Origin: Planctomycetota bacterium
Lineage (GTDB): Bacteria > Planctomycetota > MHYJ01 > WSZJ01 > JACPWG01
Assembly: GCA_016220045.1 (NCBI GenBank)
Contig: JACRIP010000044.1
Location: 1-5,805 of the forward strand
Reading direction: 5' to 3'
DNA length: 5,805 nt
The position numbers were made by a program, and so were the translations under genes. Below are positions 5,617 to 5,805 of this stretch, piece after piece (position 1 is the stretch's first letter; each line of letters opens with the position of its first letter). Under the pieces are notes generated by a model. That model saw only the letters and a list, made by a program, of their open reading frames with translations. It searched no databases and had not been told where the DNA came from.

Positions 5617-5678
5617 TTGAGTGATTGGGTGATCGGGAGATTGGGTGATTGAATCTCCCGGATCACCCCAGCACTCAA
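5617..5678 (-). promoter_or_regulatory. Long imperfect hairpin in the pdxS leader
   Basis: Positions 5619-5642 pair with 5652-5676 (22 pairs, two mismatches, one bulged base), plus two flanking A-T pairs, around a nine-base loop GGGTGATTG. On the minus strand the 3' side of the stem is followed by AATTTTATC and, about 11 bases past the base of the stem, by the pdxS Shine-Dalgarno. It could therefore act as a weak terminator for upstream transcription, an attenuator, or a translation-modulating structure. The stem is made of the same GGGTGATT units as the adjoining array but in opposite orientation, so it may simply be a repeat by-product. Confidence 0.5.
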
Positions 5679-5690
5679 ACAAAACTTCGC

Positions 5691-5805
5691 CAATCACCCA
5701 ATCACCCAATCACCCAATCACCCAATCACCCAATCACCCAATCATCCAATCACCCAATCACCCAATCACCCAATCACCCAATCACCCAATCACCCAATCA
5801 CCCAA
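5691..5805. repeat. 8-bp tandem array (CAATCACC)n, at least 14.4 units
   Basis: CAATCACC repeats head to tail from 5691 to the window end: 14 full units plus three bases. The only variant is in the seventh unit, a C to T change at 5745. The array continues beyond the edge. The minus strand reads TTGGGTGA per unit, giving a GGG run every eight bases with five-base gaps. There are no unique spacers, and the period is not a multiple of three. Confidence 0.95.

Noticed and set aside
5594..5690. A metabolite riboswitch upstream of pdxS
   Set aside because: The structure is a single simple hairpin made of array units. I see no multi-helix aptamer or conserved core.
5691..5805. CRISPR array
   Set aside because: The 8-bp units are contiguous with no unique spacers, and no cas genes are present.
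5691..5805. Telomere-like end of a linear replicon
   Set aside because: TTGGGTGA resembles G-rich telomeric repeats only superficially. Bacterial linear ends use hairpins or protein-capped palindromes, and nothing shows that the molecule ends here.

Overview
The window is very GC-rich bacterial chromosomal DNA. It carries four complete protein genes, one gene running off the left edge, and an unusual amount of short degenerate repeat in the gaps. The style of those repeats is familiar to me from Planctomycetota/Verrucomicrobiota/Kiritimatiellota-type genomes: strings of CTTCGTGGCCCTTCGTGTT, GACTTGGGACTTTGGACT and ATTGCGGATTTCGAATTT, plus GGGGGAC...GTCCCCC hairpins. That placement is an impression and was not tested; no rRNA or other marker gene is present.

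Layout. Positions 1-193 (minus) hold the start of an unrecognised small helical protein with a GTG start and a strong Shine-Dalgarno. Positions 194-1184 have no convincing intact gene. They contain a possible C-terminal scrap of a Uma2-like protein, two REP-like hairpins, inverted and direct copies of a CTTCGTGG-type repeat, poly-C tracts and two candidate promoters. Positions 1185-2375 (plus) encode a YcaQ/AlkX-family DNA glycosylase of the winged-helix HTH_42 superfamily with the Q-L-D catalytic motif. Positions 2515-3690 (plus) encode a class II Fic AMP-transferase with a Fic_N domain and a C-terminal winged-helix-like region. It is preceded by a good sigma70-type promoter whose -10 overlaps a palindrome. 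Convergent to it on the minus strand lie pdxT (3796-4395) and, upstream of that, pdxS (4706-5593). These are the glutaminase and synthase halves of the DXP-independent pyridoxal 5'-phosphate synthase. The pdxS leader holds a long imperfect hairpin, and beyond it is a perfect-looking 8-bp tandem array running off the right edge.

Function. PdxS and PdxT form one enzyme complex (glutamine to ammonia to PLP) and should be co-expressed, yet 310 bp of repeat-laden DNA separates them. The glycosylase and the Fic protein are stand-alone accessory genes with no visible functional link to PLP synthesis. No new multi-gene system is evident. The most interesting signals are the 8-bp G-run array plus hairpin in front of pdxS, the repeat-filled pdxS-pdxT gap, the palindrome at the fic promoter, and an abrupt change of codon choice inside the glycosylase gene.
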